Shown: positions 24,029-35,467 of the stretch, piece by piece
How positions within the stretch are numbered: the stretch's first letter is position 1
Layout: each line of letters begins with the position of its first letter
DNA from: Pogona vitticeps
Taxonomy: Eukaryota; Chordata; Lepidosauria; Squamata; Agamidae
Reading direction: 5' to 3'
Assembly: GCF_051106095.1 (NCBI RefSeq)
Contig: NC_135785.1
Location: 183,276,045-183,340,044 of the forward strand
DNA length: 64,000 bases
Program-made: the position numbers and the translations under genes
Notes under the pieces: generated by a model
The model's database searches: none
The model's input: the letters and a program-made list of their open reading frames with translations, nothing else
What the model was told of the DNA's origin: nothing

Positions 24029-24268
24029 TAGAGACAGGCATGAACCATTGCTTGGGTGGTTCATTTACCACCGCAAGAGGTATTGAGCCATTCCGTGCCC
24101 CACACCCTCCAGTGGGTGTCCACACAAAAGTAGTGTCCTAGCTTCCCTCCCCTGCTTTCTCTGGGTGCTGCTTCTGAGTGTGGGTGCGGCGCAGAACTAC
24201 CAGACATCTGTTGTGGCAGTAAACGAACCAGAACGAACTGCCAAACTGGCGGCTTGTGCCAATCTCTA
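24029..24268. mobile_element. hAT-like non-autonomous element, 240 bp
   Basis: The left end reads TAGAGACAGGCATGAACC and the right end, reversed, TAGAGATTGGCACAAGCC. A perfect 8-bp target duplication TTCACCAC lies at 24021-24028 and 24269-24276. Both halves contain GAACCA/GTTCATT-like motifs repeated in inverted order. There is no transposase. Its TAGAGAT ends resemble those of the element at 35468-35916. Confidence 0.85.
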
Positions 24269-24276
24269 TTCACCAC

Positions 24277-25228
24277 TGCTAATGCTGACTAGGGAAGATG
24301 GCTACAGTTACAATCCTCACAACCTAAGGGTACGTGTTGTCTAAGGTGGCAGATCATCAGATAAGTTAATTCTTCAGATTCTCCACTGGGGCATAATTCA
24401 TTCTGAGGGTGTGGTGGCTTGTTTGTTTAAAGTTCCATTAAATGAATACAGATCGCTCCCCATCCCCTACCTTGGGAAGTAGGCGATGGGGAGCGATTTG
24501 AGAAGACTGAAGCTGCATAAGAAATGAAGACTCCTGCACAAGCAGTGCTAGCTTCCACAAGGAAGTGCTAAGTGTATTTGAGAGGACCGTTATTGAACCC
24601 TCATTTATTAAATTTGTTGTACATGTGCAATGTTTTGTTACAGTACCTTCCATTCCCGGTCATTTTTTATGAACCCACAGGCCTCTATTGTTGTTAATTT
24701 TTATTACAAGTAGTAACCTCAATATAGGGCAATTCTGATCAGAAAATTCATAGAAAAGGTATAACCAGCCATTTTGTTGCTCTGCTGGTGCTCCAAACAA
24801 ACTGACAATTTCCTAAACTATATTGACTCTAAGCTAGCAGCAATCAGTAGCAGCAGCATTAGTAACAACTATAATCTTGGGCAGTTGGTCAAAGATCTCC
24901 TATGTAATGTCCAGTATGAGCCAAAATGCTTCACAGGGATTCCCAGAAGAGAATTCCCGCTCATCAAACCTCCTTTCATTTAGTCAGATACCTAGACGGT
25001 GGTATCCTGTATGTATACTGTATGTATATAAGAATAATTGCTTCTTTCACGACAAAATAAACATTTGTGACACCTCTGACAGCTGATAGTAGAGGCTCGC
25101 TGGTTAGGGATTAGCTTGCGATTCCCCCTCTGTAGAAAATTGCCAATTAGTTACCAAGCAGAGTCAATGAGTGTGGCAATATGTGGAAGAAATTATGGTA
25201 CTCAGGACCTAACAGCAATTTATCCAGG
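24277..25228. other. Low-copy sequence with a 46-base hairpin
   Basis: No gene recognised. At 24452-24497 ATCGCTCCCCATC pairs perfectly over 13 bases with GATGGGGAGCGAT, with further partial pairing inside. Confidence 0.45.
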
Positions 25229-25230
25229 TA

Positions 25231-26453
25231 CAGTGGTTGCTTGATTTACAAACTTAATCCATCCCAGAAGATGTTCGTAAGTCAAAACGTTTGTAAGTCA
25301 AATCAGCATTTCCCATAGAAATGCATTGAAACCTGATTAATCCGTTCTGGCTGTTTTTTGTTCTTATGTCAAAGCACAGTTTGTAAGTCGAAGCATTAGG
25401 TCCCATAAGAACTAATGCAAAAGCGGTTAATCCATCCTCTCCCACTAGGGGGAGAATTTTTCTTCTTTTAACCTAAGATGAACTTAGGTTAAAAAAAGGG
25501 CAGGAAAGGAGGGAGGGAGGGAACAATGGGGAAAAGAGGGAAGAAAGAAAGGAGGTCATCACTGGGGCACACAGACCCTACAAAAAGAGAGAAGACAGAG
25601 AGAGAGAAAAAACAATGGGTGGGGGGAGAGTTTGGAGTCTAAAACACATTTTAAACCCACACATGCTAAACCCGAACATTTTAAACCCACACATTTTGCA
25701 ACAACACATTTTAAACCAAGGAACTTTTAAACAAAACACATTTTAAAACAAACCAAGCACCTTTTAAACCCACCCACCAACACCTTTTAAAACAAAAGAG
25801 AGTTCACTTAGCTTTAGAGCCCAACAGCCAGCCAGTCCTTTGCAAAGAATTTTCTGATTTTAAAACCAAAAGACTAAAATGCATCTTAGAGGCCAACAGC
25901 CAGCCAGACCTTTGCAAAGAGTTTTCTGATTTTAAAACCAAAAGACTAAAATGCATCTTAGAGGCCAACAGCCAGACAGACCTTTGCAAAGAATTTTCGG
26001 ATTTTAAAACCAACAGCCAGCACAGAAACATAGCACCCCCACCTAGCCACCTAGTCCAATCCCAAGCTGCAAAACCCCTGGACAGTAAACACAGTGTACT
26101 CACCCAGAACAGGCAGTCTCTCTGTTTTAAAAAAGAAAGTAAAAAATTCAAATATAAAAAAGCCACAAAAAATACAGTCCATACAGTACAGTACCAGGCA
26201 GAACAGTACTAGGCAGTAGGTAGTCTGAAGTCTCTCTCCATATCCACACTCTCTAACTGCTGGGGTGAGTGAGGTAACAGACAAGCAGCTTCTTTGCTGG
26301 CCAATGGTTAACTGAAAGTTAAAATTTCCCGCCTTCCCAGCATTTTATTTAATTTGTAAGTCAAAGCTCCATTTGCAAGTCAAAGCACAATTTTGCGAAC
26401 AGAGCTGTTTGTAACTTCGTAGGTTGGGATGTTCATAAATTAAGGCACCACTG
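25231..26453. mobile_element. Tigger/mariner-like non-autonomous element, 1.2 kb
   Basis: TA on both sides (25229-25230 and 26454-26455). The left end is CAGTGGTTGCTTGATTTACA and the right end, reversed, is CAGTGGTGCCTTAATTTATG. Subterminal regions repeat phrases such as GTAAGTCAAA and TTTGTAAGTC, as in other elements of this look. The interior has no transposase. It holds a degenerate array around ACATTTTAAACCCAC (25650-25800) and a 72-bp tandem repeat (25811-26014). Assignment to Tigger-like elements is from end sequence and TA duplication only. Confidence 0.8.
25811..26014. repeat. 72-bp tandem repeat, about 2.8 copies
   Basis: Units start at 25821, 25893 and 25965 (CCAACAGCCAGCCAG..TTTGCAAAGAATTTTC) with only a few differences. 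Because 72 is divisible by three, the minus strand stays open as a 24-residue repeat (LVLKSENSLQRSGWLLASK core). It lies inside the Tigger-like element. Confidence 0.9.
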
Positions 26454-26455
26454 TA

Positions 26456-28466
26456 GTGGTAGCAGATGAATGACCCATTACCCTCCATCATGTTGAGAGT
26501 GGCCTTCCAGTAATGCTGGTTAGAGGGTGCATACCTGCCTTTTATGGGTATTTTCTCTATATAGCAGGAGCATGCAGAAGAGAGATCTGGAGTCTATTGT
26601 TCTATTTCATAAAGCAGTAGAGGCATAAGCGTTGCTGGATTCTGCAACTGAAACGAAGAAAGCTCTGTGTTAACCAGGTGTTAGTTTTTGTGTCAAAGGA
26701 CTCTGAGATTTGTTTGTGTCTGACATTTTAAAAAAATCCTTGAATTTCAACTTTTTTTAATTCTTAAGGGCATGTTGTTGTTTTTATCAGGCTCCAATTG
26801 GTGGATCTTAGTGTTCTAGTAAAAACAAAATGGATTTCGGAAGCCTGAATTCTGTCTACCACACTGTTAAACTTTCCACTACCTGGAAAAGTGGCACACT
26901 TTAGGAACAATCCCATTTTTAACCACATTGATTTGGTTACATAAAATGCAAGAGTAATGTAATAGTTGAGTCTGAAAAATATATCAAGCATTAAAATCAA
27001 AACATCTCATTCTTATCCGGGAAAGCACATGGACACTGATAGCTGTCGATTCCGTTTTTCCATTCTTTTCAGGGATTAGCTGTTTAGCATGCATCTTACG
27101 AGAACAACCTTCTGTTTAGGAAAATTCTCTTATTAATGCCTAATGTTCTGGCAAAAAGCCAAATAAGATAGCAGATGTAAACATTTCCTATAACAATTGG
27201 AAAATTGTGCCTTCCAAAGGCCAGGCTACACGTTCCGCATAGTCACATTTATTATTTTGTTAACATATTTTTTTCCATTTAAAGCAGAGTCAATTGAGGT
27301 TCAAAGGAGGACTGGGGAGAAAGAGGATGGCCTGCTTAGTATGTCCCCTTCTGATCATTTTTGACCTTGCTCCATGTCCAAAATCATTCATACAGACAAA
27401 ACCTTTGCTGCACAACTATTTACAAAGAGGCCATTTGACCCCCTTCTCTTAACCATTCTCCACTCTCTAGTCCAATATCCTTGTCCTTTCAGGGAGGTCC
27501 CACTTCAACCCTGGTGAATCTACACCCAAGTACAAACAGAAAGAGGTTTAGATCATGATACAAACTATTCCTTCTTTCAAATCCTTTGCCATCCCACACA
27601 ATCTGTTAAACAGTCTCTCACACTGCTGCCTCCTCAGTTGGGTCAGAGTCAATGGGACCTTTGCCTTTGGGGTCTCAAGCTGGACTTCCAAAGGGCTCAG
27701 CCCTTGCTGCCTTGAGGAGCTCTGGATTCCAGTTGAGGAGACACATTGGTTAAAGAGAGTCCAGCAAAGTAGGCAGAAACTAGTAGACTCATGAGCAAGA
27801 GCACAGACTTCCTGCCCACCCTTTTATCTGAGTGGGAGATCAGCCAAGAGGGCAGAGCAGAGAAACCTGAGCTGTTGAAGGGACTGGAATATCAGTTGAG
27901 GAGGTGTAGGTAGCCAGCACGCTGGGCCTGGTGAGTGGCTGACTGAGCCAGAGGAGAGGAACAGAAGCACTTGTGCTGCTGCCTTGACGAACTGGGAGGA
28001 ACCAGTTTGCACTCATTTCTACTCATATTAATAAAAGGTTACATGATAGTTTCGTGCTTCGTTTGTGTACTCTCATTTGTGTAACCTTTCATTCACTTTT
28101 TATGTGTCAGACATTTTATTAACTTTTTATATTTAACCTTTCTTTCAGGTTTTATGTTTCAAATTACCTCTTAATTTTTTCCTCAAACAGCTCAAGGAAA
28201 TGATGGTGTGGCCACCATGGGCTATCAGCAGCCAATAAAGCATCCAGTTCTTTCACCCTTTATATGTAGCCTTTCTTTCACCTTTTGTATGTCAAATTGC
28301 TTGATGAATTTTCCATCCAATAGCATCACGAGGTTTACTGCCAAGGCATAGTGGAATGAACAATGAGGGCTATCAACAGCCAATCAGGACATCTGGGGGA
28401 GGGCAGAAATTTTGAATGTATTCTTGCTGATGTCAGGCAGCCTGCCTTGTGCTAGCATGCAAAGCA
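26456..28466. other. Low-copy sequence, some weak internal repetition
   Basis: No gene recognised. From about 28080 to 28390 there are diverged repeats (CCTTTCTTTCAGGTTTTATG at 28137 versus CCTTTCTTTCACCTTTTGTA at 28270, and GGGCTATCAGCAGCCAAT at 28219 versus GGGCTATCAACAGCCAAT at 28367). The region 27000-27235 looks like complex unique DNA. Confidence 0.4.
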
Positions 28467-28664
28467 TGCAGCTTATATACCACCCTATAGCGCTAAAGCA
28501 CTTTCTGGGTGGTTTACAAGTTAATTATGCAAGCTACACATTGTACTCATTTTACTGACCTTGGAAGGATGGAACGCTGATTCAACCTTGAGCCAACTAC
28601 CTGGGTCATGAGCACAGTTTTGACTGCAATACAGCAGTTTGACCACTGCGCCATGAGACACTTA
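28467..28664 (-). mobile_element. tRNA-headed SINE with LINE-like tail
   Basis: The plus strand reads GCAGCTTATATACCACCCTA, TTTCTGGGTGGTTTACAAGT, GTACTCATTTTACTGACCTT, GGAAGGATGGAACGCTGATT, then the reverse of a tRNA-like head ending TTTGACCACTGCGCCATGAG. The tail on the minus strand (GGGTGGTATATAAGCTGC) resembles an L2-type LINE 3' end, suggesting L2-type mobilisation. This is a common squamate SINE, and the copy is moderately diverged. Confidence 0.75.
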
Positions 28665-29512
28665 AATATAATGCCATGGGATTTTTTAAAATTACTTCTA
28701 TGATATCTTTGGGGATTTTCTCCTGATTTTTTTTCTCTTTCCCTAGATTATTACTGAACTGCCTGCTGCTTTCTGGTGGACTCTAAGAAGAGAAGAGATA
28801 AAGTGATGGGAGAAGAAAAAGTTTTGGTGGTAGTGGTGATTATATTTTGGGTTTTTAAATAAAGTTTTGCTCTTATTTTGCTTGCTTGTTTTTCCTGGTT
28901 TTGGGAAGATTGGGCTGTATATGTTCCCCCCTTCCTCTGTGTATGAATGTGTGTGTATGCTTTTGTGGGAGTGCTTTCCCTGTTTAACTTATTTTTAAAA
29001 CATTTTATTCAATTAATATACTGTGTATCTATTCTGATAAAGGTTTGTTTGTTTGTTTGTTTATCTTTATTATATTTATTTAACCATTCCTTAGTCCATC
29101 TTTCTAGTTGTATATAATTCAGCCATGAAATACTTCTATTCTGAAATGTTTGTTTCATTTGATCTATCAATCTTATTTTATACAACCAATCTTTCAATCT
29201 AATCACTTTTTCCTTTAAATAAATCCGCATACACTTTCATATTGGTAGGAAAAATTTCTATTTCCGTCACTAATCTGAATGGAGAGTATAATGAACATAA
29301 ATTCTTTTTACACTTATAACATATGTTTAACAATGTCTTTAAGACTGGGTTATTAATTTCACTTTTTTATCTTTCTTAACTATACCGAATAGATATTTTT
29401 CTATATCTCCCTGTAATTCTGATGATTCCATTTCCCACCAAATTAGCCTTTCTGGATTATATATAATTTCCTCGATAAACATCAATTGGTTAGCCAAATA
29501 GCAATTTTTTAC
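28665..29512. other. AT-rich low-copy sequence
   Basis: No gene or family recognised. It contains a (TTTG)n run at about 29045-29062. Confidence 0.4.
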
Positions 29513-29575
<63 letters not shown>

Positions 29576-29617
29576 TGATTTGATTTGATTTGATTTGATT
29601 TGATTTGATTTGATTTG
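29513..29617 (-). repeat. (GATT)n/(GATTT)n microsatellite, L2 tail
   Basis: About fifteen GATT units are followed by about nine GATTT units, directly abutting the 3' end of the minus-strand L2. In LINE orientation the tail reads (AAATC)n(AATC)n. Confidence 0.95.
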
Positions 29618-30850
29618 TGTCCCACTCATCTAGACAACGTCTACTCTGGGCGGCTTACAGATGAACCCCCAAGCTGCGAACCTCACTCTTTGCGGTGAGA
29701 GTCACTCCCCCAAAAGAGAGGGAGTTTCCCAAACCACTGATGGAGGGACTGCCCATCCTTAGCACCTCCATCTTGTCCAGGTTCAGCCTCAACCCATTCT
29801 CCTGCATCCATTGCAGTACAGCCTCCAGATAGCGCTGAAGGGACAGAATGGCATCCACTGAGGCAGGTGAAAAGGAGATTTAGAGCTGAGTGTCATCAGC
29901 ATACTGATGGCACAAGGCCCCACACCCCCTGATGACCCCACCCAGCGGCCTCATGTAGATATTAAACAGCATTGGGGAGATGATCGAGCCCCACAGAACC
30001 CCACAATTGAGACTCCATGGGGCCAAGACACACTCCCCAACCTGTACTCTCTGAGGGCGGTCCTCCAAGAAGGAACGGAGCCAGGCCAAAGCCAGGTCAC
30101 CGATTCCCAACTCAGAGAGACTCCCCAGGTCAACGATATCAAAGGCGGCTGAGATATTGAGGAGGACCAACAAGGACATTTTGCCCTGTCAGCCTCCTTC
30201 AGGATGTCATCCAACAGTGCGACCAATGCCGTTTGTGTGCCATGGCGTGGCCTAGAGCAACTGGAATGGATCCAGGGCATTGGTTTCATCCCCAAGAGCC
30301 TGAAGCTGATCAGCCACTACCCTCTCCACCACTTTACTGAGGAAGGAAACATTGGCAACGGGCCTAGAATTGCCAATATTGTCCACTGCCAAATTTGGTT
30401 TCTTCCTAATGGGCCTAATGAGTGTCTCCTTGATTAGCCAGGCCAGGCCAGGGTCAAGAGAGGAAGTGGTGGCCCGGCAGCGATTATGCACTTTGTCCAC
30501 CATATTTGGTGTCACAGGCTGAAAGAATTCAGCAAGGCAGAGCACTGGACATCTCTGCTTGATCCACTGTATTTAAAAAAGGAGAGAGGTCCCGGCAGAT
30601 GGCCTCCACTTTAGATTTTAAAAATGCTGCAATTTGGTCAGGTGAGATATTAGTAGGAGGCCCATCACCTAGACCAATTCCGGATAGATCATGAACTATA
30701 CGGAAGAGTTCCGCCTGCTGATTTGAAGCTTCGCTTATCCGGTTAGTGAAGTGTGATCGTCTAGCAGCCCTCACCTTAGCAAGGTAGTGGTTAGTTGCGA
30801 TCCTGACAGCTTTCTTATTCCGTTGGTTCCTGTCTCCAGTTGCACTCTCT
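29618..30850 (-). mobile_element. L2-type LINE, partial ORF2
   Basis: Minus-strand fragments in order: RRSHFTNRISEASNQQAELF, then RPVANVSFLSKVVERVVADQ, then a TALVALLDDILKEADRA block, SAAFDIVDLGSLSELGIGD, RVQVGECVLAPWSLNCG, and HQYADDTQL (the polymerase YADD). These are the reverse transcriptase blocks of an L2 element. The reading frame switches several times, and the segment between YADD plus 70 residues and the 3' UTR is deleted, so the terminal AAGCCGCCCAGAGTAG block nearly abuts the polymerase domain. The element may continue as far as about 30990. Confidence 0.88.
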
Positions 30851-30994
30851 ATATATTGGGGGGGGGGGATACTTTTTGATTAGTTTCTTTCTCATAGACT
30901 GGTGCCTTCTTTTGGTGTAGTTTGCTTCTCTATTGGCTTGTCTCTCGTTTTCTGGTGTACCTTTTAAGGGCCAATTGAGCTTTTGGAATGCTAC

Positions 30995-31003
30995 ACAAAT
31001 AAG

Positions 31004-31035
<32 letters not shown>
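30995..31035. repeat. (CA)n microsatellite
   Basis: About 20 CA units. A G10 run lies just upstream at 30859-30868. Confidence 0.9.
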
Positions 31036-31036
<1 letters not shown>

Positions 31037-31677
31037 CCGATTAAAGAACCACAAAGAGGCTTCCCCTTTCATGGAAAACAAAAGGACTGGTGCTCGAAAA
31101 ATATGAGAACAAAAGGGCTGCCCTCCTGAAAGACCCAGAAATGAAAGGTTTGGGTTTTGGGTTTTGTATGTGTTCATGGAAGGGCATGGATCAAGAAATA
31201 ATTCTTTGTCTACCTCTTCTCTTTCTTTGACACCCTTTGCTTTTTACAAATATATACACGAGAAGGTGGAAAGAATGGTTTGGCAACTGAGCAGCCTGAA
31301 AACATCCCTTAGGAGGGCTGTTCCCTTAGCTCCCTTAGCATGGGAACTGCCAGTTCACAACTACCACTTTAGAAACCTGACTCATATAGTACTGCCTTTG
31401 ACAAGAGATGCATCAAAAAGAAACATATTCCAAGTTCTAAGAAAAATGTAGACTGGAAGTGTCTAATTAATTTGTGAGGTCTTGGCATCAAACATCTGCT
31501 TCCTTTAGACTCATTTAACTTATTGCATCCCCATATAGCTGCCAAATGTTAGGAAATCTCCAGAGAACTTTTAGAAGCAATATAAAAAGAGCTGTTTACA
31601 AGCTAAAATATATATATATTTAAAAAAAACCACAACGCTGATGCAGAATGTAAAAAACCTATAGCAATTTCATTAAA
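31036..31677. other. Low-copy sequence
   Basis: No gene or repeat family recognised. Confidence 0.4.
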
Positions 31678-32943
31678 CATAAGAACATAAGAAGAGTCCC
31701 GGATCAGACCAAGGGCCAATCTAGTCCAGCTTCCTGTATCTCACAGTGGCCCCACCAGATGCCTCTGGGAGCACATGAGACAACTTGATAGCTGTCTCCT
31801 GATACCCCTCCCCTGCATCTGGTGTTTTGAGGTACCTTCCTTCTAAGCCTGGAGATCGTACATCCCCATCATGGCTTGTAACCTGCGATGGACTTTTCCT
31901 CCAGGAATCTGTCCAATCCCCTTTTTAAAGGCATCTAGGCCAGATGCCATCACCACATCCTGTGACACGGAGTTCCACAGACTAGCAGCACACTGGGTGA
32001 AGAAATATTTTCTTTTGTCTGTTCTTACTCTCCCAACACTCAATTTGAGTTGATGCCCCATGGTTCTGGTATTGTGTGAGAGGGAAAAGAGCTTCCCACT
32101 GTCCACTTTATCCACCCCCTGCATAATTTTATACATCTCAATCATGTCCCTTTTCAGGTGCCTCTTCTCTAGACTAAAGAGCCCCAAACGCAGTAGCTTT
32201 TCCTCATGAGCCAGAAAAAAGGTCGGTGGAGGTGCCCCAGCACAGGAAGGTGCCCCAGTGCAGTCATCATTTTAATTGCTCTCTTCTGCATCTTTTCCAG
32301 TTCCACTACGTCTTTTTTGAGGTGCTTACCAACGTTTTGTACAATGGCATTATAATGTTGGCTATTTTATTTTCAATCCTCTTTTTAATGATACCTAGCA
32401 TGGAATTGGCTTTCTTTACTGTCGCCACACACTGGGTTGACACTTTCATCAAGCTGTCTACCAGCACACCAAGATCTCTTTCCTGATCCATCACGGACAG
32501 CTCAGAACCCATTAACTGATAACTAAAGTTTAGATTTTTTGCCCCAATGTGCATTACTTTACATTTTCCTATATTGAAACACATTTGCTATTTTGCCACC
32601 CATTCTCCCAGTCTGGAGAGATCCTTCTGGAGCTCTTCACAATCCCTTCTGGTCTTCACCAACCAGAAACACTTTGTGTCATCTGCAAACTTGGCCACCT
32701 CACTGCTTATCCCTGTCTCCAGGTCATTTATGAACAGGTTAAAAAGCACTGGTCATAGGACAGGTCCCTGGACACACCACTTTTCACCTCTCTCCATTGT
32801 GAAAACTGCCCATTGACACCTACTCTCTGTTCCCTGGTTCTCAACCAATTCTCAGTCTATAAGAGGATCTGCCTTCTTATCCCCTGACTATGGAGTTTTC
32901 TCAGCAGCCTTTGGTGAGGGACTGCCTACAAACGCCTTCTGAA
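31678..32943 (-). mobile_element. CR1 LINE, 3' part of ORF2 and 3' UTR
   Basis: On the minus strand: FINDLETGISSEVAKFADDT (polymerase FADD motif, near 32680), then MCFNIGKCKVMHIGAKN, VDQERDLGVLVDS-like DLGVLVDSLMKVSTQCVATV, MLGIIKKRIENK, LFSLEKRHLKRDMIEMYKIM, and KYFFTQCAASLWNSVSQDVV. These are diagnostic CR1 blocks. The 3' UTR contains the reverse complement of GATCAGACCAAGGGCCAATC and ends in TTATGTTCTTATG. Two long open stretches of 92 and 114 codons remain, separated by a frame change. The copy is 5'-truncated before the central RT domain. Confidence 0.92.
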
Positions 32944-33019
32944 AATCGTACTTGAGGGCAAGTATGAAGGTTGCAAACTACAATCGTACTTGAGGGCAAG
33001 TATGAAGGTTGCAAACTAC
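32944..33019. repeat. Perfect 38-bp tandem duplication
   Basis: A 38-base unit beginning AATCGTACTTGAGGGCAAGT is repeated exactly twice (32944-32981 and 32982-33019), right next to the CR1 boundary. Absence of any difference suggests a recent event or an assembly or length polymorphism. Confidence 0.95.
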
Positions 33020-33758
33020 AAATGGATAACTCCACTGACTTTTTCTACATCCAGTTGATTAAGAATGAATGAAAATCAAAGATAGCTCCTACTGAGAATT
33101 TGGCTAGAATTTTTGATGGCCATAGTACATCCTTTGGGGTTTCTTTAACCAAACTAGGGAAAGAAATATGATACGCTGAACCTCCACCTCATCCCCAAAT
33201 ACTGTTTTCTTCAGAAAGCTTTTAGAAGGTCATAGATGGCAGGGGAACCATTAGATACTAGAGGATGCAAATGGGAGGATTTTTAATTTGGTCCTCATCA
33301 TAATTCTGTGCACTAGGCTAAGAATCCAGAATAACTCTAAGTAAGATCACTCAAGGATCTTCATGGCCCAGAAAGAATTATCCAGTTTAGCAACATTCTG
33401 CCCCCTACACAGCACTGCAGAGTTAAGGAACATAAGGTCATCTGGATTTCATTGGGCCTAGCTACCATAGTTAAAGCTAAGGCATCAGGAAAAGTCCAGA
33501 AACATGGCTTGAGAGGAAAGTATACCATCTGTGTAACACTGTGTAAACTGTGTTTAGGGTTTATTAAGTTTCTCAGGATTCTGTACTCATTATGTTTTCA
33601 TTGAACCTGTTGTAAAATTTGACTCAAGGGTGCATGGGCTGTATTTGGAATGTGTGCAGGAGTGGCTTAAAACAAGGGTAACTTCCAAATGCATAACAAA
33701 AGTTTTATTCTTCTGGTAAATAAATTTATCAGCACATGGTTATTCTTTTACTATGAGA
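33020..33758. other. Low-copy sequence
   Basis: No gene or repeat family recognised. Confidence 0.4.
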
Positions 33759-34660
33759 GTGTGAAGGAGCGGTAGACCCAAAGGAGAAAGAACAGAGTGA
33801 GCCGTCCCCTCAGCTAGAGACGTCTGAGCGGCAGAGAGATATAGAAGTAGGGAAGACAGTGGAAAGTGAGGAGTTGAATGTGGAGGAAGAGAAAAGAAGG
33901 GAATCAAAGGGGAAAGAGGAGAAGATTGAAATCTGTCTAGTGGAAGAGAGAGAGGGAGAAGGGGAGGAGGAGTTAATTTTGCCCATGTGGGAGGAGGATA
34001 TAGCAAAGTGGGAGGAGACAGTTCAGTGTACTGAGGAGAGAGAAAAAGAAGAAAGGGGAGGAAAAGAGGGGTGGGAAAAGAGAATATGAATATGATAGAA
34101 TGTGTGGGTTGTTGGAGGACTTCCCTAATCTGAAGGTAGGAGGGTTGCTACCTGACCCAGACAAGTCTAAAGAAAAGGGGACATCAGCAGAAGCTCTAGA
34201 ATGGACGGTCGTGGTCTTTCTGTAGGGACAAGGCACTTGAGGAAGGCGATTCGGCCGGACCCTTCCTTCAACCATCCACCACCGGAGGGAGATTGGGCCA
34301 GACACCCTTGTTGTGGGACAATACGCGTGGTCTGGAGGGCTCCGCCGAGGAAGCCTACCGATTGGGAACATTTTGGGCAGCCCCTCAATGAATCCTGTCA
34401 ATTTCCAGACAGAGTTATCATCCTCACAATTTGGACAGTTACCAGATCTTAGTTGTTTTGAACCAATAGAAGTTGTTGTAGACTCATCTAATGTTAAACT
34501 AAATAAATCTGTTAACATTCAAAAAGAGACTCAGTTGTCATTTCCCGCCAAAAAGGAGGAACTGCTTCAGATCTTTAATGAACCCAATCACAGAGAGAAA
34601 CATGCAGTGAGGATTAAAAGGGCTCACAGACTAAGCAACAGTTTGTGTTCAGTTGGTTGA
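33759..34660 (+). other. Unrecognised coding-like stretch, Glu/Lys-rich start
   Basis: The plus strand 33859-34089 is purine-rich and encodes a strongly acidic run (EEKRRESKGKEEKIEICLVE). The following 500 bases have less AT than the surroundings and read partly open, with a 115-codon ORF at 34313-34660. I do not recognise the protein. The pattern could be an old element's first ORF or a decayed host exon set. No flanking repeats were seen, and no family is proposed. Confidence 0.25.
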
Positions 34661-35459
34661 ATGGATGCCCAGAAGAAATTTTGTCAAATATGTTGCTAAG
34701 AGAAAATGATCAAAACATAAACAGGATGTGTTGAAACATCTAAAAATGGAGGATGTTAAAAAGAATGTCCTATTTATGGCCCATTTGGTGGCCTCCATCG
34801 TCTGTCATAACAGGTTGTAAAAACCAGCATATCTGTTCCTGTGTCATCAAGAATATCTTAATTCATTTTTCAGCATATTGCTGCAATGTCTATATCAGTG
34901 TACCTCAATGGATAAATACAAGCTTAAAAGCATGAAGTCACAGGCCACAGCAGGCTTACAGAAACTTTTACTAGGGACTTCAAGTCCCGGAAGCCCCAGA
35001 CAATATGGTCTGATTAGGGGTTGTGGTAGTTTTTGTATAAAACATCTGGAAGTTTCAGAACAAAAGATCCATCATCTCTGCTCTACAAAGATGTAGTCAC
35101 TGGTGGTGTGTCTGCTTCCAGCTAGTGCACCTGTCCAGGCACAGCTGGAGAAACTCTGTGGATAAGTTTCATCTGCAGATGGGAATGCTTTTTCAATTTG
35201 GCTCCCACATCAATAGAAAAAAAAGCAACAAATAATAATAACAGGTAATTACCATAAGCATTATCTCTTCCTCACGGACAGATTTTTGGCATTTGACAAA
35301 GATTAAGGAGCAACATAATATATCCAGCCAATGGCAAACATTTATCAGAGATTAGTGTTGTCATGAGAGAGAAGCTTTGAGAATGAGCTTTATAACATGT
35401 GTAAATTGACCAGACGGCCTCACCCAAGATAATAAATGTCATGTGCAAAAAGGTCTTTC
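34661..35459. other. Low-copy sequence
   Basis: No gene or repeat recognised with confidence. Confidence 0.4.
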
Positions 35460-35467
35460 ATCTTGAG

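Noticed and set aside
25804-26166. 120-codon ORF with 24-residue repeats as a host repeat protein
   Set aside because: It lies inside a TIR-bounded element and results from a 72-bp tandem repeat. No start context or homologue was recognised.
29339-29629. SINQSINQ-repeat ORF
   Set aside because: Product of the GATT/GATTT microsatellite at the L2 tail.
33759-34660. Assignment to an endogenous retrovirus or LTR element
   Set aside because: No terminal repeats, primer site or recognisable protein domain was seen, so the family is left open.
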